Positions 17,236-25,120 of a DNA stretch of 33,711 bases are shown piece by piece; the first letter of the stretch is position 1, and every line of letters starts with the position of its first letter. Source of the stretch: Methyloversatilis sp. (GTDB lineage: Bacteria; Pseudomonadota; Gammaproteobacteria; Burkholderiales; Rhodocyclaceae); the NCBI GenBank assembly GCA_016791045.1, contig JAEUNO010000002.1:1-33711 (forward strand), read 5' to 3'. The translations under genes were made by a program, and so were the position numbers. Under the pieces are notes generated by a model. The model was not told the DNA's origin and made no database searches. It saw nothing but the letters and a program-made list of their open reading frames with translations.

Positions 17236-19350
17236 ATGTCCAGAAAAGCTGTTCCGTCGCGCGACGTGCGCCTGCGCTGGTTGCTGCTCGCCCACCTCCC
17301 GGCGTTTTGCCTGGCCTGCCCGCAGGCCGCTGCCCAGGTCGAACTGCCCGACGTGAAGATCGAGGCCGAGCGCCTGCCCGACACCCCGACCGAGCCAGCC
17401 GGGCGCGCCAGCACGCTGCGCGGCGAGGCGCTGCGCGACCGCAAGGCGGGCACGCTGGGCGAAACCCTGAGCGAAGAAGCCGGCGTGCACAACGCGTCCT
17501 TCGGCACCGGTGTCGGCCTGCCGGTGATCCGCGGGCTGGGCGGCGCACGGGTGAAGGTGCTGAACAACGGCGGCGGTACGCATGACGCCACCACCTTCAG
17601 TCCCGACCACGCTTCGACTGCCGATGCGACGCTGGCCGAAAGCATCCGCATCCTGCGTGGCCCGGCCACCATCCGGTACGGCGGCGGCGCCATCGGCGGG
17701 GTGGTCGACGTCAGCGACGAACGCATTCCGACCCGCGTGCCAAGTCGCCTGATCAGCGGAACGCTCGACACGCGCTTCAACCGCAATGGTGCCGAGCGCG
17801 TGCATGCCCTGCGCCTCGACGGCGGGAACTCGCTGTTTGCACTGCACGGCAGCGCGCTCAGCCGCGACCGCAGCGACAGCCGCATCGCCGGCTGCGCCAT
17901 CGACGACGCAGCGGTGGAACAGCAGTTCGGGCTGATCAACACGCGCAACAGCTGCGGCCGGCTCTACAACAGCGATGCGCAATCGGCATCCGGCACGCTG
18001 GGCGGCAGCGTGTTCATCGGCAATGCCTTGTTCGGTGCAGCGGTGAACAACGCGTCGAACGAGTACGGCATACCGCCGGCGCCCGGGCACAGCCATGGCG
18101 GCGACGACCGGGTGCGCATCCGCATGGACAACCGTCGGGTCGACACCCGCGCCGAGTGGCAGGGCGAAGGCTGGCTGCAGGCGTTGCGCTACACCGGCGG
18201 CCACATCGACTACCGGCACGACGAAGTCGACGACGGCGTGGTGGCGACGACCTTCCGCAACAAGGCGATCGAGCAGCGGCTGGAACTGGAACATGCCTTC
18301 GGCGAACATCTGAGCGGCACGCTGGGCGTGCATCACCTGCGACGCGATTTCTCGGCGCTCGGCGCGGAAGCCTTCATCCCGCAGACCGGGCTGCGCAGCT
18401 CGGCGGTCTATGCGGTGCAGCGCCTGCGCGTGTCGAACTGGACGCTGGATCTGGGCTGGCGCGGCGAAATCACCCGCGTACAGGCCGGCGACCGCGCGCT
18501 CGCCGGCGGCTTTGCGGTGAGCTTTCCGGCGCGCCGCTTCAATACGCAGAGCACGTCGGCCGCGCTGAGCTGGCAGCTGAGCGAACCGCTGTCGCTGTCG
18601 CTGACCGGTTCCAACGCGCGGCGCGCACCGGACATCCACGAGCTGTATTCGCTCGGGCCGCATTTCGCGACCCGCACCTACGACATCGGCGACCCGGACC
18701 TGAAGCCGGAAACGGCGCGTTCGGTCGAGCTGGGCGGGCTGTACGAATCGGACCGGCTCAGGCTGTCGGCGAACCTGTTCGCCAATGACATCGACGACTA
18801 CATGTTCCAGCGCACGCTGCCGGTGTTCTACGACACCGATGAAGAACAGTTCCGCTTCGCCTGCGTGCGCCTGGAGGAATGCCTGACCGTCGTGCAATAC
18901 ACGCAGAGCCGCGCGCGCTTTCGCGGCTTCGAAGCCGAAGCCGCACTCAAATGGACGGCCACGAAACTGGGCGACATCGAGTGGTCGGTGTTCGGCGACC
19001 GCACACGCGGGCGGCTGACCGAACTGAATGAGGATGTGCCACGCCTGCCCGCGTTTCGCGTGGGCAGCCAGCTCGCGCTGCGCCAGGGCGCCTGGTCAGG
19101 CCGCGTGCGGGTGACCCACCACGCAGCGCAGGACCGCCCGGGCGCCAACGAAACCCGCACCGACGCCTATACGCTGGTCAGCGCCAACCTGAACCACGTG
19201 CGCCCGCTCGGCGACGGCCGCACGCTGACGCTGTTCGCGCGCGGCCGCAACCTGCTCGACCGCGAGGCGCGCAACGCCACATCCTTCCTGCGCAGCTTTT
19301 CGCCCGAACCCGGGCGCAGCATCGAAGTCGGCCTCAGCGTGACCTTCTGA
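17236..19350 (+). CDS. znuD: TonB-dependent outer-membrane receptor, ZnuD-like
   Basis: This 704-residue outer-membrane receptor has a signal peptide ending AAAQ, a TonB-box-like start (VELPDVKIEAERL), a plug domain (residues about 45-165; GVGLPVIRGLGGARVKVLNNG, ESIRILRGPATIRYGGGAIGGVVDV) and a 22-strand-type barrel ending in the aromatic residue of GLSVTF. The histidine-containing loop YGIPPAPGHSHGGDDRVRIRMDNRR matches the ZnuD family, which imports zinc in Neisseria and relatives. Cysteine pairs (AGCAID and RNSCGRLY; FACVRLEECL) suggest extracellular loop disulfides. Divergent from one PEP-CTERM gene and convergent with the other, it fits a Zur regulon. Substrate is inferred, not proven. 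Confidence 0.88.
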   Translation: MSRKAVPSRDVRLRWLLLAHLPAFCLACPQAAAQVELPDVKIEAERLPDTPTEPAGRASTLRGEALRDRKAGTLGETLSEEAGVHNASFGTGVGLPVIRGLGGARVKVLNNGGGTHDATTFSPDHASTADATLAESIRILRGPATIRYGGGAIGGVVDVSDERIPTRVPSRLISGTLDTRFNRNGAERVHALRLDGGNSLFALHGSALSRDRSDSRIAGCAIDDAAVEQQFGLINTRNSCGRLYNSDAQSASGTLGGSVFIGNALFGAAVNNASNEYGIPPAPGHSHGGDDRVRIRMDNRRVDTRAEWQGEGWLQALRYTGGHIDYRHDEVDDGVVATTFRNKAIEQRLELEHAFGEHLSGTLGVHHLRRDFSALGAEAFIPQTGLRSSAVYAVQRLRVSNWTLDLGWRGEITRVQAGDRALAGGFAVSFPARRFNTQSTSAALSWQLSEPLSLSLTGSNARRAPDIHELYSLGPHFATRTYDIGDPDLKPETARSVELGGLYESDRLRLSANLFANDIDDYMFQRTLPVFYDTDEEQFRFACVRLEECLTVVQYTQSRARFRGFEAEAALKWTATKLGDIEWSVFGDRTRGRLTELNEDVPRLPAFRVGSQLALRQGAWSGRVRVTHHAAQDRPGANETRTDAYTLVSANLNHVRPLGDGRTLTLFARGRNLLDREARNATSFLRSFSPEPGRSIEVGLSVTF

Positions 19351-19359
19351 AGCCGACGT

Positions 19360-20205
19360 TCAGCCTCGCGTGCGGCGCGCCGCGGCGGCGCACAGGCACA
19401 GTCCGGCCAGCATCGCCATCCACGCGGCCGGCTCGGGCACCGGCGCCAGCGCCCGCGCAAGGAAGGCTGTTTCGTACTGCGCAGCGCTCAGCCCGTAGTT
19501 GAACACCACCTGGAAGGGTTCGGAGTCGACATACAGCCCGCGACCGCCGATCGACGCATCGTCGGTCAGCTGCAGCGTCACCATGTAGGCCCCGCTCGCC
19601 GCCGCACCTTCGATGTACCAGTCGAGATGGGCGTGGAAGGCGCCATTGCTGCCGGCGTCATCGATGGTGGCGGTCACCGGACCGGTGATGCCGCTGCCGG
19701 TAAACAGCGTGCCGGCGGAATACAGGTTGAACGCTGCGGCCGCACCGGGCGGTGCAAGCCGCGGATTGACGAGCGACTGGAGGTAGGCGTTGGCCACCGC
19801 AGGTGGCACCGCACCGAACAGGCGCACGCCGACACCGCTGTCGGCTGTCGTCCAGGTGGCGGTCGCCGGCGTCCATTGCTGCAGCGTGCCCAGCGCACGG
19901 AAGCCGATGTAGTCACGTGCACCGGCGCTGCCGGACAGCGCACCCGCAAAGGCCTGGAAACCCGGATCGTCGGTGCTTTTCGGCCCGCCCTCGAAATCGC
20001 CGAAATCGCCCGGGAACAAGGCATGACCGGTCAGATGATCGAAGGGCTGGGTGTCGAAGGGCAGATCGCCGAAGGCGCCGGCGATCAGTTGGCTGCCGGC
20101 CACCGGACCGTTGTCGAGACTGATCGACACATCGAAATGGATGGCGTGGGCCGACACGGCATGCAGCATCAGCAGGCCGACAGCAAGGCGGGGCAGGACG
20201 AACAT
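19360..20205 (-). CDS. Second PEP-CTERM protein, paralogue of the 16370-17089 product
   Basis: This 281-residue exported protein has a signal peptide (LAVGLLMLHAVSAHA) and shares ordered motifs with the other PEP-CTERM protein: GDFGDFEGGPKSTDDPGF, IGFRALGTLQQW, TGSGITGPVTATIDDAGSNGAFHAHLDW, and GAYMVTLQL. The C-terminus is VPEPAAW, then a hydrophobic helix and RRTRG, a slightly unusual PEP-CTERM signal. The HAHLD motif is shared by both copies and is the best candidate metal site. It lies tail to tail with the receptor gene and divergent from the DUF1826 gene across an AT-rich intergenic region. It is probably the same Zur-linked family; function is unknown. Confidence 0.78.
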   Translation of the reverse strand: MFVLPRLAVGLLMLHAVSAHAIHFDVSISLDNGPVAGSQLIAGAFGDLPFDTQPFDHLTGHALFPGDFGDFEGGPKSTDDPGFQAFAGALSGSAGARDYIGFRALGTLQQWTPATATWTTADSGVGVRLFGAVPPAVANAYLQSLVNPRLAPPGAAAAFNLYSAGTLFTGSGITGPVTATIDDAGSNGAFHAHLDWYIEGAAASGAYMVTLQLTDDASIGGRGLYVDSEPFQVVFNYGLSAAQYETAFLARALAPVPEPAAWMAMLAGLCLCAAAARRTRG

Positions 20206-20230
20206 GGCGGAAACTCCGATCAGGATGACT

Positions 20231-20291
20231 CTTTATGATAACGCATTGCCATTTACAACAAAGATGCTGATCGGTATAAATTGATAATCAA
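20231..20291. promoter_or_regulatory. Divergent promoter region with operator-like palindromes
   Basis: On the + strand, TTTACA (20252-20257) and TATAAA (20275-20280) are separated by exactly 17 bases, a strong sigma-70-type promoter pointing at the DUF1826/COG0523 genes. TTGATAATCAA, an 11-bp palindrome, occupies 20281-20291 at the expected transcription start. On the other side, TTATGATAA (20233-20241), also palindromic, lies where the - strand promoter of the PEP-CTERM gene would be. Both could be operators for the nearby Fur-family regulator; this is inference. Confidence 0.6.
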
Positions 20292-20472
20292 CACTCGTTA
20301 AGGACAGGGCGCTGTGCTGTCGTGGTGTGCGCATGACCGGGTGTCCTGGAGAGCGCTCGGCACGGGTCGCCGCTCGACCTGACGCCTGTGTGGATGAGCG
20401 CTCGGCAAGCGATCCCGATGACCGATGCATTCGGCCGTTCGATTCACCCCGAAAATTTGCCTTCCCGCCGCC

Positions 20473-21120
20473 ATGAACAACCGTGTGTACATCCCTGTCA
20501 CGCCGCCCTTCCCGATCACGCGCGACATCAGCGAAGCGGCCGATCTGGCGCTCGTGCTCGATCCGGACTGCAATCTGGTGCGACTTGCGCGGCCGCTGCC
20601 GGCCGGACTGGCCGACTGTCTGCAGGCGGCGTACGCGGCGGGGTTGCTGCGCAGCGGCCTGCGTGCCGAACTGCTGCCCGGCGCGACGCTGGCGGCCGAC
20701 GCCCTGCCCGATCTGCCGGGACGCGACGCCCTGCGCGAAGAAGTGCGACAACTGGCCTCGCTGCTCGCGGATCTCACCGATTGTCCGAAAGTTGCGCTGC
20801 GCATCGAAGTACTCGAACGCGCCATGTGTCCGCGTCTGCATGTCGATCACGTGGGCCTGCGCCTGCTGTGTACCTGGATCGGCCCGGCCACCGAATGGCT
20901 GGCCGACGCGGACGCCGACCGCAGCCGGCTCGGCACCGACGACGTGATGCCGGATCCGTCGGCGCTGCGCCGTGCCGACGCCGGCGACATCCTCGTCCTG
21001 AAGGGCGAAGGCTGGCCGGGCAATGCCGGCCACGGGGTGATCCACCGGTCGCCGGCGCTGACACCGGCGCAACCGCTGCGTATCATCGCGGCGCTCGACG
21101 CGCTCTTCCCGGTGTCCTGA
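20473..21120 (+). CDS. DUF1826 domain protein
   Basis: This 215-residue protein belongs to DUF1826, often encoded next to COG0523 GTPases in zinc-responsive operons. Recognisable parts are ITRDISEAADLALVLDPD, LTDCPKVALRIEVLERAMCPRLHVDHVGLRLLCTWIGPATEWL, RRADAGDILVLKGEGWPG and HGVIHRSP. The block CPRLHVDHVGLRLL with Cys and two His residues followed by a late HRSP histidine suggests a metal site. There is no signal peptide, so it is cytoplasmic. I chose ATG 20473 (MNNRVYIP); an in-frame start at 20425 would add 16 residues. It is followed after 84 bases by the GTPase gene. Confidence 0.82.
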   Translation: MNNRVYIPVTPPFPITRDISEAADLALVLDPDCNLVRLARPLPAGLADCLQAAYAAGLLRSGLRAELLPGATLAADALPDLPGRDALREEVRQLASLLADLTDCPKVALRIEVLERAMCPRLHVDHVGLRLLCTWIGPATEWLADADADRSRLGTDDVMPDPSALRRADAGDILVLKGEGWPGNAGHGVIHRSPALTPAQPLRIIAALDALFPVS

Positions 21121-21204
21121 CATCGCACAGCGGTCTGCCCGACAGACCCCGAATGTCCGGACAGGGCGGGCGCCGTCACCCGACCCACTGCCCGGACGAC
21201 CGAC

Positions 21205-22401
21205 ATGCCCGCCACACTTCCCGTCACCCTGCTGTCCGGCCTGCCCGGCGCAGGCAAAACCACGCTGCTCAGACAGCTTCGCGCGCAGTCCGACGGACGG
21301 CGCATCGGTCTCATCGTCAATGAGCTGCGCAGCGTGGACATCGACGCGGCAGCCGGCACCGCTCCGGACGACGTGCGTGTCTGCCTGTCGCCGTCAGACA
21401 TGCAGGCGGCGGCAGCGCACTTCGCACAAGCCGGTTTCGACGCGCTGGTCGTCGAGCCTTCGGGTTTTTCCGAACCGACCGGCATGATCGAAACCTTCCG
21501 CGCCGGACTGGGCGAACACGCCCGCTTCGACACGCTGGTCACCGTGATCGACGCATGGAATTTCTACCGCGACTATTTCAGCCGCGACACCGTTGCACAG
21601 CGGATGGCAAGCCAGGGGGTTCCGGCCGGAAACGATCAGCGCACGGTGATCGACGTGTTGCTCGACCAGGTGGAGTTCGCCGACGTGATCGTGCTGAACA
21701 AGTGCGATCTGGTGAATGATCAGCAACGCGGCATCCTGCTGGGCATGCTGCGCGCGCTCAATCCGCGGGCGGAACTGATCGAAGCCACGCAGGGCCGGGT
21801 CGCTGCCGCGAGCGTGCTCGGCACCGGGCGTTTCGACCCCGACGCCACGGTCCGTGCCGCCGGCTGGATGCAGCTGATGCGCGGCACCCCCGTCCCCGAA
21901 ACGGCCGCCTTCGGCATCCGCAGCTTCACCTGGCAGGCGCGCCGGCCCTTTCATCCGATGCGCTTTGCGCAGCTGATCCACGAAAAATGGCGCGGCGTGC
22001 TGCGCAGCAAGGGCTATTTCTGGCTGGCCAGCCGCAACGGGCACATCGGCGAATGGGAACAGGGCGGCGCGATCAGCCGCCTGCGCTCAGGCGGACACTG
22101 GTGGTGTTTCACGCGCGAGGAGGAGTGGCCGAAGGACCCGGGTCACCTCGCCCACATCCGCTCACGCTGGGACGAAAAATGGGGCGATCGCCGGCAGGAC
22201 CTGGTGTTCATCGGCATGGGCATGGACGAAGCCGCGCTCAGGCGCCGCTTCGAAGAATGCCTGCTGACCGACGAGGAGATGGCCTTTGGCGAGGACGCCT
22301 GGGCCAATCTGACCGATCCGCTGCCGGCGTGGCAGGAAGATCACGACGAAGGTGGGCATGGCGACCACCCGGGCGACGCCCCCGGGCCGGGCCGCCACTG
22401 A
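21205..22401 (+). CDS. COG0523 (CobW/ZigA-type) GTPase without CxCC motif
   Basis: This 398-residue G3E-family GTPase is a candidate zinc metallochaperone. It has Walker A GLPGAGKTTLL, a switch/Walker B region ALVVEPSGFSEPTGMIETF, the guanine-specificity motif NKCDLV, and a long CobW C-terminal domain (RPFHPMRFAQLIHEKWRGVLRSKGYFWLASR; GGHWWCFTREEEW; LVFIGMGMD). It ends in a His/Asp-rich tail (EDHDEGGHGDHPGDAPG). In typical COG0523 proteins GCxCC follows the first switch region; here that place reads DDVRVCLSPSDM with one Cys. The protein might bind metal differently or use its acidic histidine tail. Zinc context is from neighbouring genes. Confidence 0.88.
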   Translation: MPATLPVTLLSGLPGAGKTTLLRQLRAQSDGRRIGLIVNELRSVDIDAAAGTAPDDVRVCLSPSDMQAAAAHFAQAGFDALVVEPSGFSEPTGMIETFRAGLGEHARFDTLVTVIDAWNFYRDYFSRDTVAQRMASQGVPAGNDQRTVIDVLLDQVEFADVIVLNKCDLVNDQQRGILLGMLRALNPRAELIEATQGRVAAASVLGTGRFDPDATVRAAGWMQLMRGTPVPETAAFGIRSFTWQARRPFHPMRFAQLIHEKWRGVLRSKGYFWLASRNGHIGEWEQGGAISRLRSGGHWWCFTREEEWPKDPGHLAHIRSRWDEKWGDRRQDLVFIGMGMDEAALRRRFEECLLTDEEMAFGEDAWANLTDPLPAWQEDHDEGGHGDHPGDAPGPGRH

Positions 22402-22405
22402 CGGG

Positions 22406-22645
22406 TCAGCCGCCCGGTACGCCGGTGCGATTGACCTGGCTGTAGAAAATCTTCTGGTTGTGCAGGCTGCCGAGCAGCTCGTTCAGTTCGCGGATCTGAT
22501 CGTCGTTGGCGCGGCTTTCCTCGCAGTTGGCATCACCGCTGGCCAGCACGACATGCGCCAGGATGCCGATCCGCTCGCGCACCGCCTCTTCGATCAGATC
22601 GATCTGGTGAATCGTCAGCTGGAACGACTTCTGGTGTTTCGACAT
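22406..22645 (-). CDS. Small protein of unknown function
   Basis: This 79-residue cytoplasmic protein (MSKHQKSFQLTIHQIDLIEEAVRERIGIL) is largely helical by eye, with the region ANDDQIRELNELLGSLHNQKIFYSQ suggesting a coiled-coil-like hairpin. GGGAG sits at a good distance before the ATG, which supports real translation. It is convergent with the GTPase gene, four bases separating the stops. I recognise no family. Confidence 0.65.
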   Translation of the reverse strand: MSKHQKSFQLTIHQIDLIEEAVRERIGILAHVVLASGDANCEESRANDDQIRELNELLGSLHNQKIFYSQVNRTGVPGG

Positions 22646-22750
22646 GGTTCGACTCCCGGGAATGGCGCGATGAAGCGAGCGTAGCGCGAATCAACCGCGC
22701 GTGTGCTTCGCGCGTTGCACGGCGCTGTGCAATCGCAGTTCAGACTGTTG

Positions 22751-22786
22751 GCCGGACGCCCGAAAACCTGTCCGGCTCTTGTGTTT
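22751..22786 (+). terminator. Hairpin with T-rich tail upstream of the cyclase gene
   Basis: GCCGGAC (22751-22757) pairs with GTCCGGC (22770-22776), and the T-rich TCTTGTGTTT follows. It lies between the divergently oriented small gene and the diguanylate cyclase, on the cyclase's sense strand. It may act as a terminator or attenuator in that gene's leader, or be a chance hairpin. Confidence 0.35.
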
Positions 22787-22799
22787 GTAACAGCTCCGG

Positions 22800-25082
22800 A
22801 TGCACCATGGCACTGCACCGTGGCGCCATATCGGACGTTGCGCGGTTCCGATGTGTCTGCCACCCAACAGTGCGGTGTCCGCAGCAGTGCAAGCGCGGCC
22901 GCTGCACGACGACCAGGGGACTCCGGACGCCGTGGCTACGAAGCTTCACAAAGGCACAGTAGACAGCATCGTGGTCGACGCGGACGACCCGGAACCGGAC
23001 GACTCGTTCTTCCGCACCCTGCTCGACAAGATGCCTGACGGCGTATTCGTCGCGCAGAACTACCGCTTCGTCTTCGCCAACGCCGCCCTGCCCCGCATGC
23101 TGGGCTACACGCATGAGGAATTCGTCGGCCTGCCTTTCGCAGCCGTGATTCCGCCCGAATTCCTCGACCTCTGGACCGAACGCTTCCGCGCCCGCATCGG
23201 TGAGGGCGAGGAGCCGCCGAACACCTACGAAGTCCGCTTCCTGTGCAAGGGCGGCGGGCGCACGCTGCCGATCGAACTGAACGCCAACCGCCTGCTGTTC
23301 GGCGGCCAGCGCAGCGTGCTGGGCATCGTGCGCGACATTTCGAGCCGCAAGCGCACCCAGGAGGCCCTGCGCGAGAGCGAAGAACGCTTTCGCGGCAGCT
23401 TCGAACAGGCTGCCGTCGGCATGGCGATGGTGGATCTGGACGGCCACTTCCTGAGCGTGAATCCGAAGTTGTGCGACATCCTCGACTACCCGGCCAGCGC
23501 GCTGCACGCACTCACCTTCCAGCAGATCACACATCCGGATGACCTCGAAGCCGATGTCGAGCTGATGAATGGCGTGCTGCGCGGAGACCATGCAACCTAC
23601 ACGATGGAAAAGCGCTACCTGCGCAGCGACGGCAGCGCGCGCTGGGCGCTGCTGACCGTGTCGCTGATGCGTGACGCGGACGGCACACCGTCGCACTTCA
23701 TTTCCGTGGTCGAGGACATCCACGAACGACGCATGGCGCAGACGGCGCTGGCCGACAGCGAACTGCGCCATCGCCTGCTGATGCACAACCTGCACGCAGG
23801 GCTGCTGATCTGCACACCTGACGCACGCATCACCTACGGCAACCCGGAGGTGTCGCGCATGCTGCGTACCGATCCGAAGGCCGTGATCGGCAAGTCGATA
23901 CCCGAATTGGGCTGTACCTTCCGTGATGAGCACGGCAGCCCGCTGTCGCTCGACAACGACCTGATCCAGCGCGTGCGGCATTCCGGCCGCGAGCTGACCG
24001 ATATGGTGGCGAGCATCCAGTGTGCCGACAACCTGCCGCCGGTCTGGGCACTGGTGCACGCCTACCCCGAGTTCGATACCTCGCGCCGCTTCTCGCGCAT
24101 CGTGCTGATGTTCATCGACATCACCGATCGCAAGCGGCTGGAAGCCGAACTGCTTGCCGACCGGCAGATGAAGGCGGCAGCCCTCGATGCCATGACCTCG
24201 CATGTCGCAGTGCTCGACCGGAAGGGCGTCATCGTGGAAACCAATGCCAGCTGGGGACGGTTTGCCGAGCGCGGCGGATACGGCGACGGCAGGTCGTTCA
24301 ACGGCGTGAATTACCTCGACGTACTGGCGAACGTGACCGGGCCGGACGAGACATTCGCCAAAGCCGCGCATGAGGGCATCAAAGCCGTCATGGCCGGGCG
24401 CAGCCCGCTGTTCCAGATGGACTACCCCTGTCACTGCCCGAGCGAGCGCCAGTGGTTTGCGATGAAGGTGACCCCGATGGATGCGCAGCGCGAACGCGTG
24501 CTGGTCAGCCACGAGAACATCACCAGCATCAAGCTGGCCGAAGAAGCGATCCGCATCCTGGCCAACACCGATGCACTGACCGGACTCGCCAACCGGCGCC
24601 ACTTTCTCGAAACTGCGGAAGATGAATTCGCGCGAGCGCAGCGCTACAACACCCCGCTCGCAGTGCTGATGGCCGATCTCGACTTCTTCAAGGCGATCAA
24701 TGACCGCTACGGTCACGCCGGTGGCGACACCGTGCTGCGCCACTTCGCGATCACCTTGTCCAGCCTGCTGCGCGATTCCGACTCGGCCGGGCGCGTGGGT
24801 GGCGAGGAGTTTGCGGTACTGCTGCCGCACACCGCACTGGATGGTGCACAAGCCTTTGCCGAGCGGCTGATGGATTGCATCGCGTCCACGCCGCCCGATA
24901 TCGACGGCACCCTCGCGCCCTACACGGTAAGCATCGGCATCAGCGAGTTCGGCCCCGGCAGCAAGGACTTTTCGGCCCTTCTGCGATGCGCCGACGATGC
25001 GCTGTACCGGGCCAAGCACAACGGCCGCAACCGCTACGAAGTACTGACCGCGCAGGATTGCGAACGGCCGGCCGGCGGCTGA
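22800..25082 (+). CDS. Multi-PAS diguanylate cyclase
   Basis: This protein of up to 760 residues has about four consecutive PAS domains followed by GGDEF. PAS1 begins at DSFFRTLLDKMPDGVFVAQN. PAS2 begins at SEERFRGSFEQAAVGMAMVDLDGHF. PAS3 begins at LRHRLLMHNLHAGLLI. PAS4 begins at AALDAMTSHVAVLDRKG. The GGDEF domain starts NTDALTGLANRRHF, carries the active-site signature GGEEF, and has a product-inhibition I-site RDSD five residues before it. It should make cyclic di-GMP from two GTP and be feedback-inhibited. No transmembrane helix is visible, so it is a cytoplasmic sensor; I cannot name its ligand. The start is uncertain: ATG 22800, ATG 22851 or GTG 22932 are possible, and the first 60 residues look poorly conserved. 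Confidence 0.9.
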   Translation: MHHGTAPWRHIGRCAVPMCLPPNSAVSAAVQARPLHDDQGTPDAVATKLHKGTVDSIVVDADDPEPDDSFFRTLLDKMPDGVFVAQNYRFVFANAALPRMLGYTHEEFVGLPFAAVIPPEFLDLWTERFRARIGEGEEPPNTYEVRFLCKGGGRTLPIELNANRLLFGGQRSVLGIVRDISSRKRTQEALRESEERFRGSFEQAAVGMAMVDLDGHFLSVNPKLCDILDYPASALHALTFQQITHPDDLEADVELMNGVLRGDHATYTMEKRYLRSDGSARWALLTVSLMRDADGTPSHFISVVEDIHERRMAQTALADSELRHRLLMHNLHAGLLICTPDARITYGNPEVSRMLRTDPKAVIGKSIPELGCTFRDEHGSPLSLDNDLIQRVRHSGRELTDMVASIQCADNLPPVWALVHAYPEFDTSRRFSRIVLMFIDITDRKRLEAELLADRQMKAAALDAMTSHVAVLDRKGVIVETNASWGRFAERGGYGDGRSFNGVNYLDVLANVTGPDETFAKAAHEGIKAVMAGRSPLFQMDYPCHCPSERQWFAMKVTPMDAQRERVLVSHENITSIKLAEEAIRILANTDALTGLANRRHFLETAEDEFARAQRYNTPLAVLMADLDFFKAINDRYGHAGGDTVLRHFAITLSSLLRDSDSAGRVGGEEFAVLLPHTALDGAQAFAERLMDCIASTPPDIDGTLAPYTVSIGISEFGPGSKDFSALLRCADDALYRAKHNGRNRYEVLTAQDCERPAGG

Positions 25083-25120
25083 GCCGTGACCGCCCGGGCA
25101 GAAGCGCCGCGGACAGTCGC

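Noticed and set aside
17161-18897. 578-codon open frame on the - strand opposite the TonB-dependent receptor
   Set aside because: This is an antisense shadow; the receptor on the + strand has continuous family motifs.
22740-25019. 759-codon open frame on the - strand opposite the diguanylate cyclase
   Set aside because: It has no recognisable domain and a composition typical of the complement of a GC-rich gene. The + strand frame has PAS and GGDEF motifs throughout.
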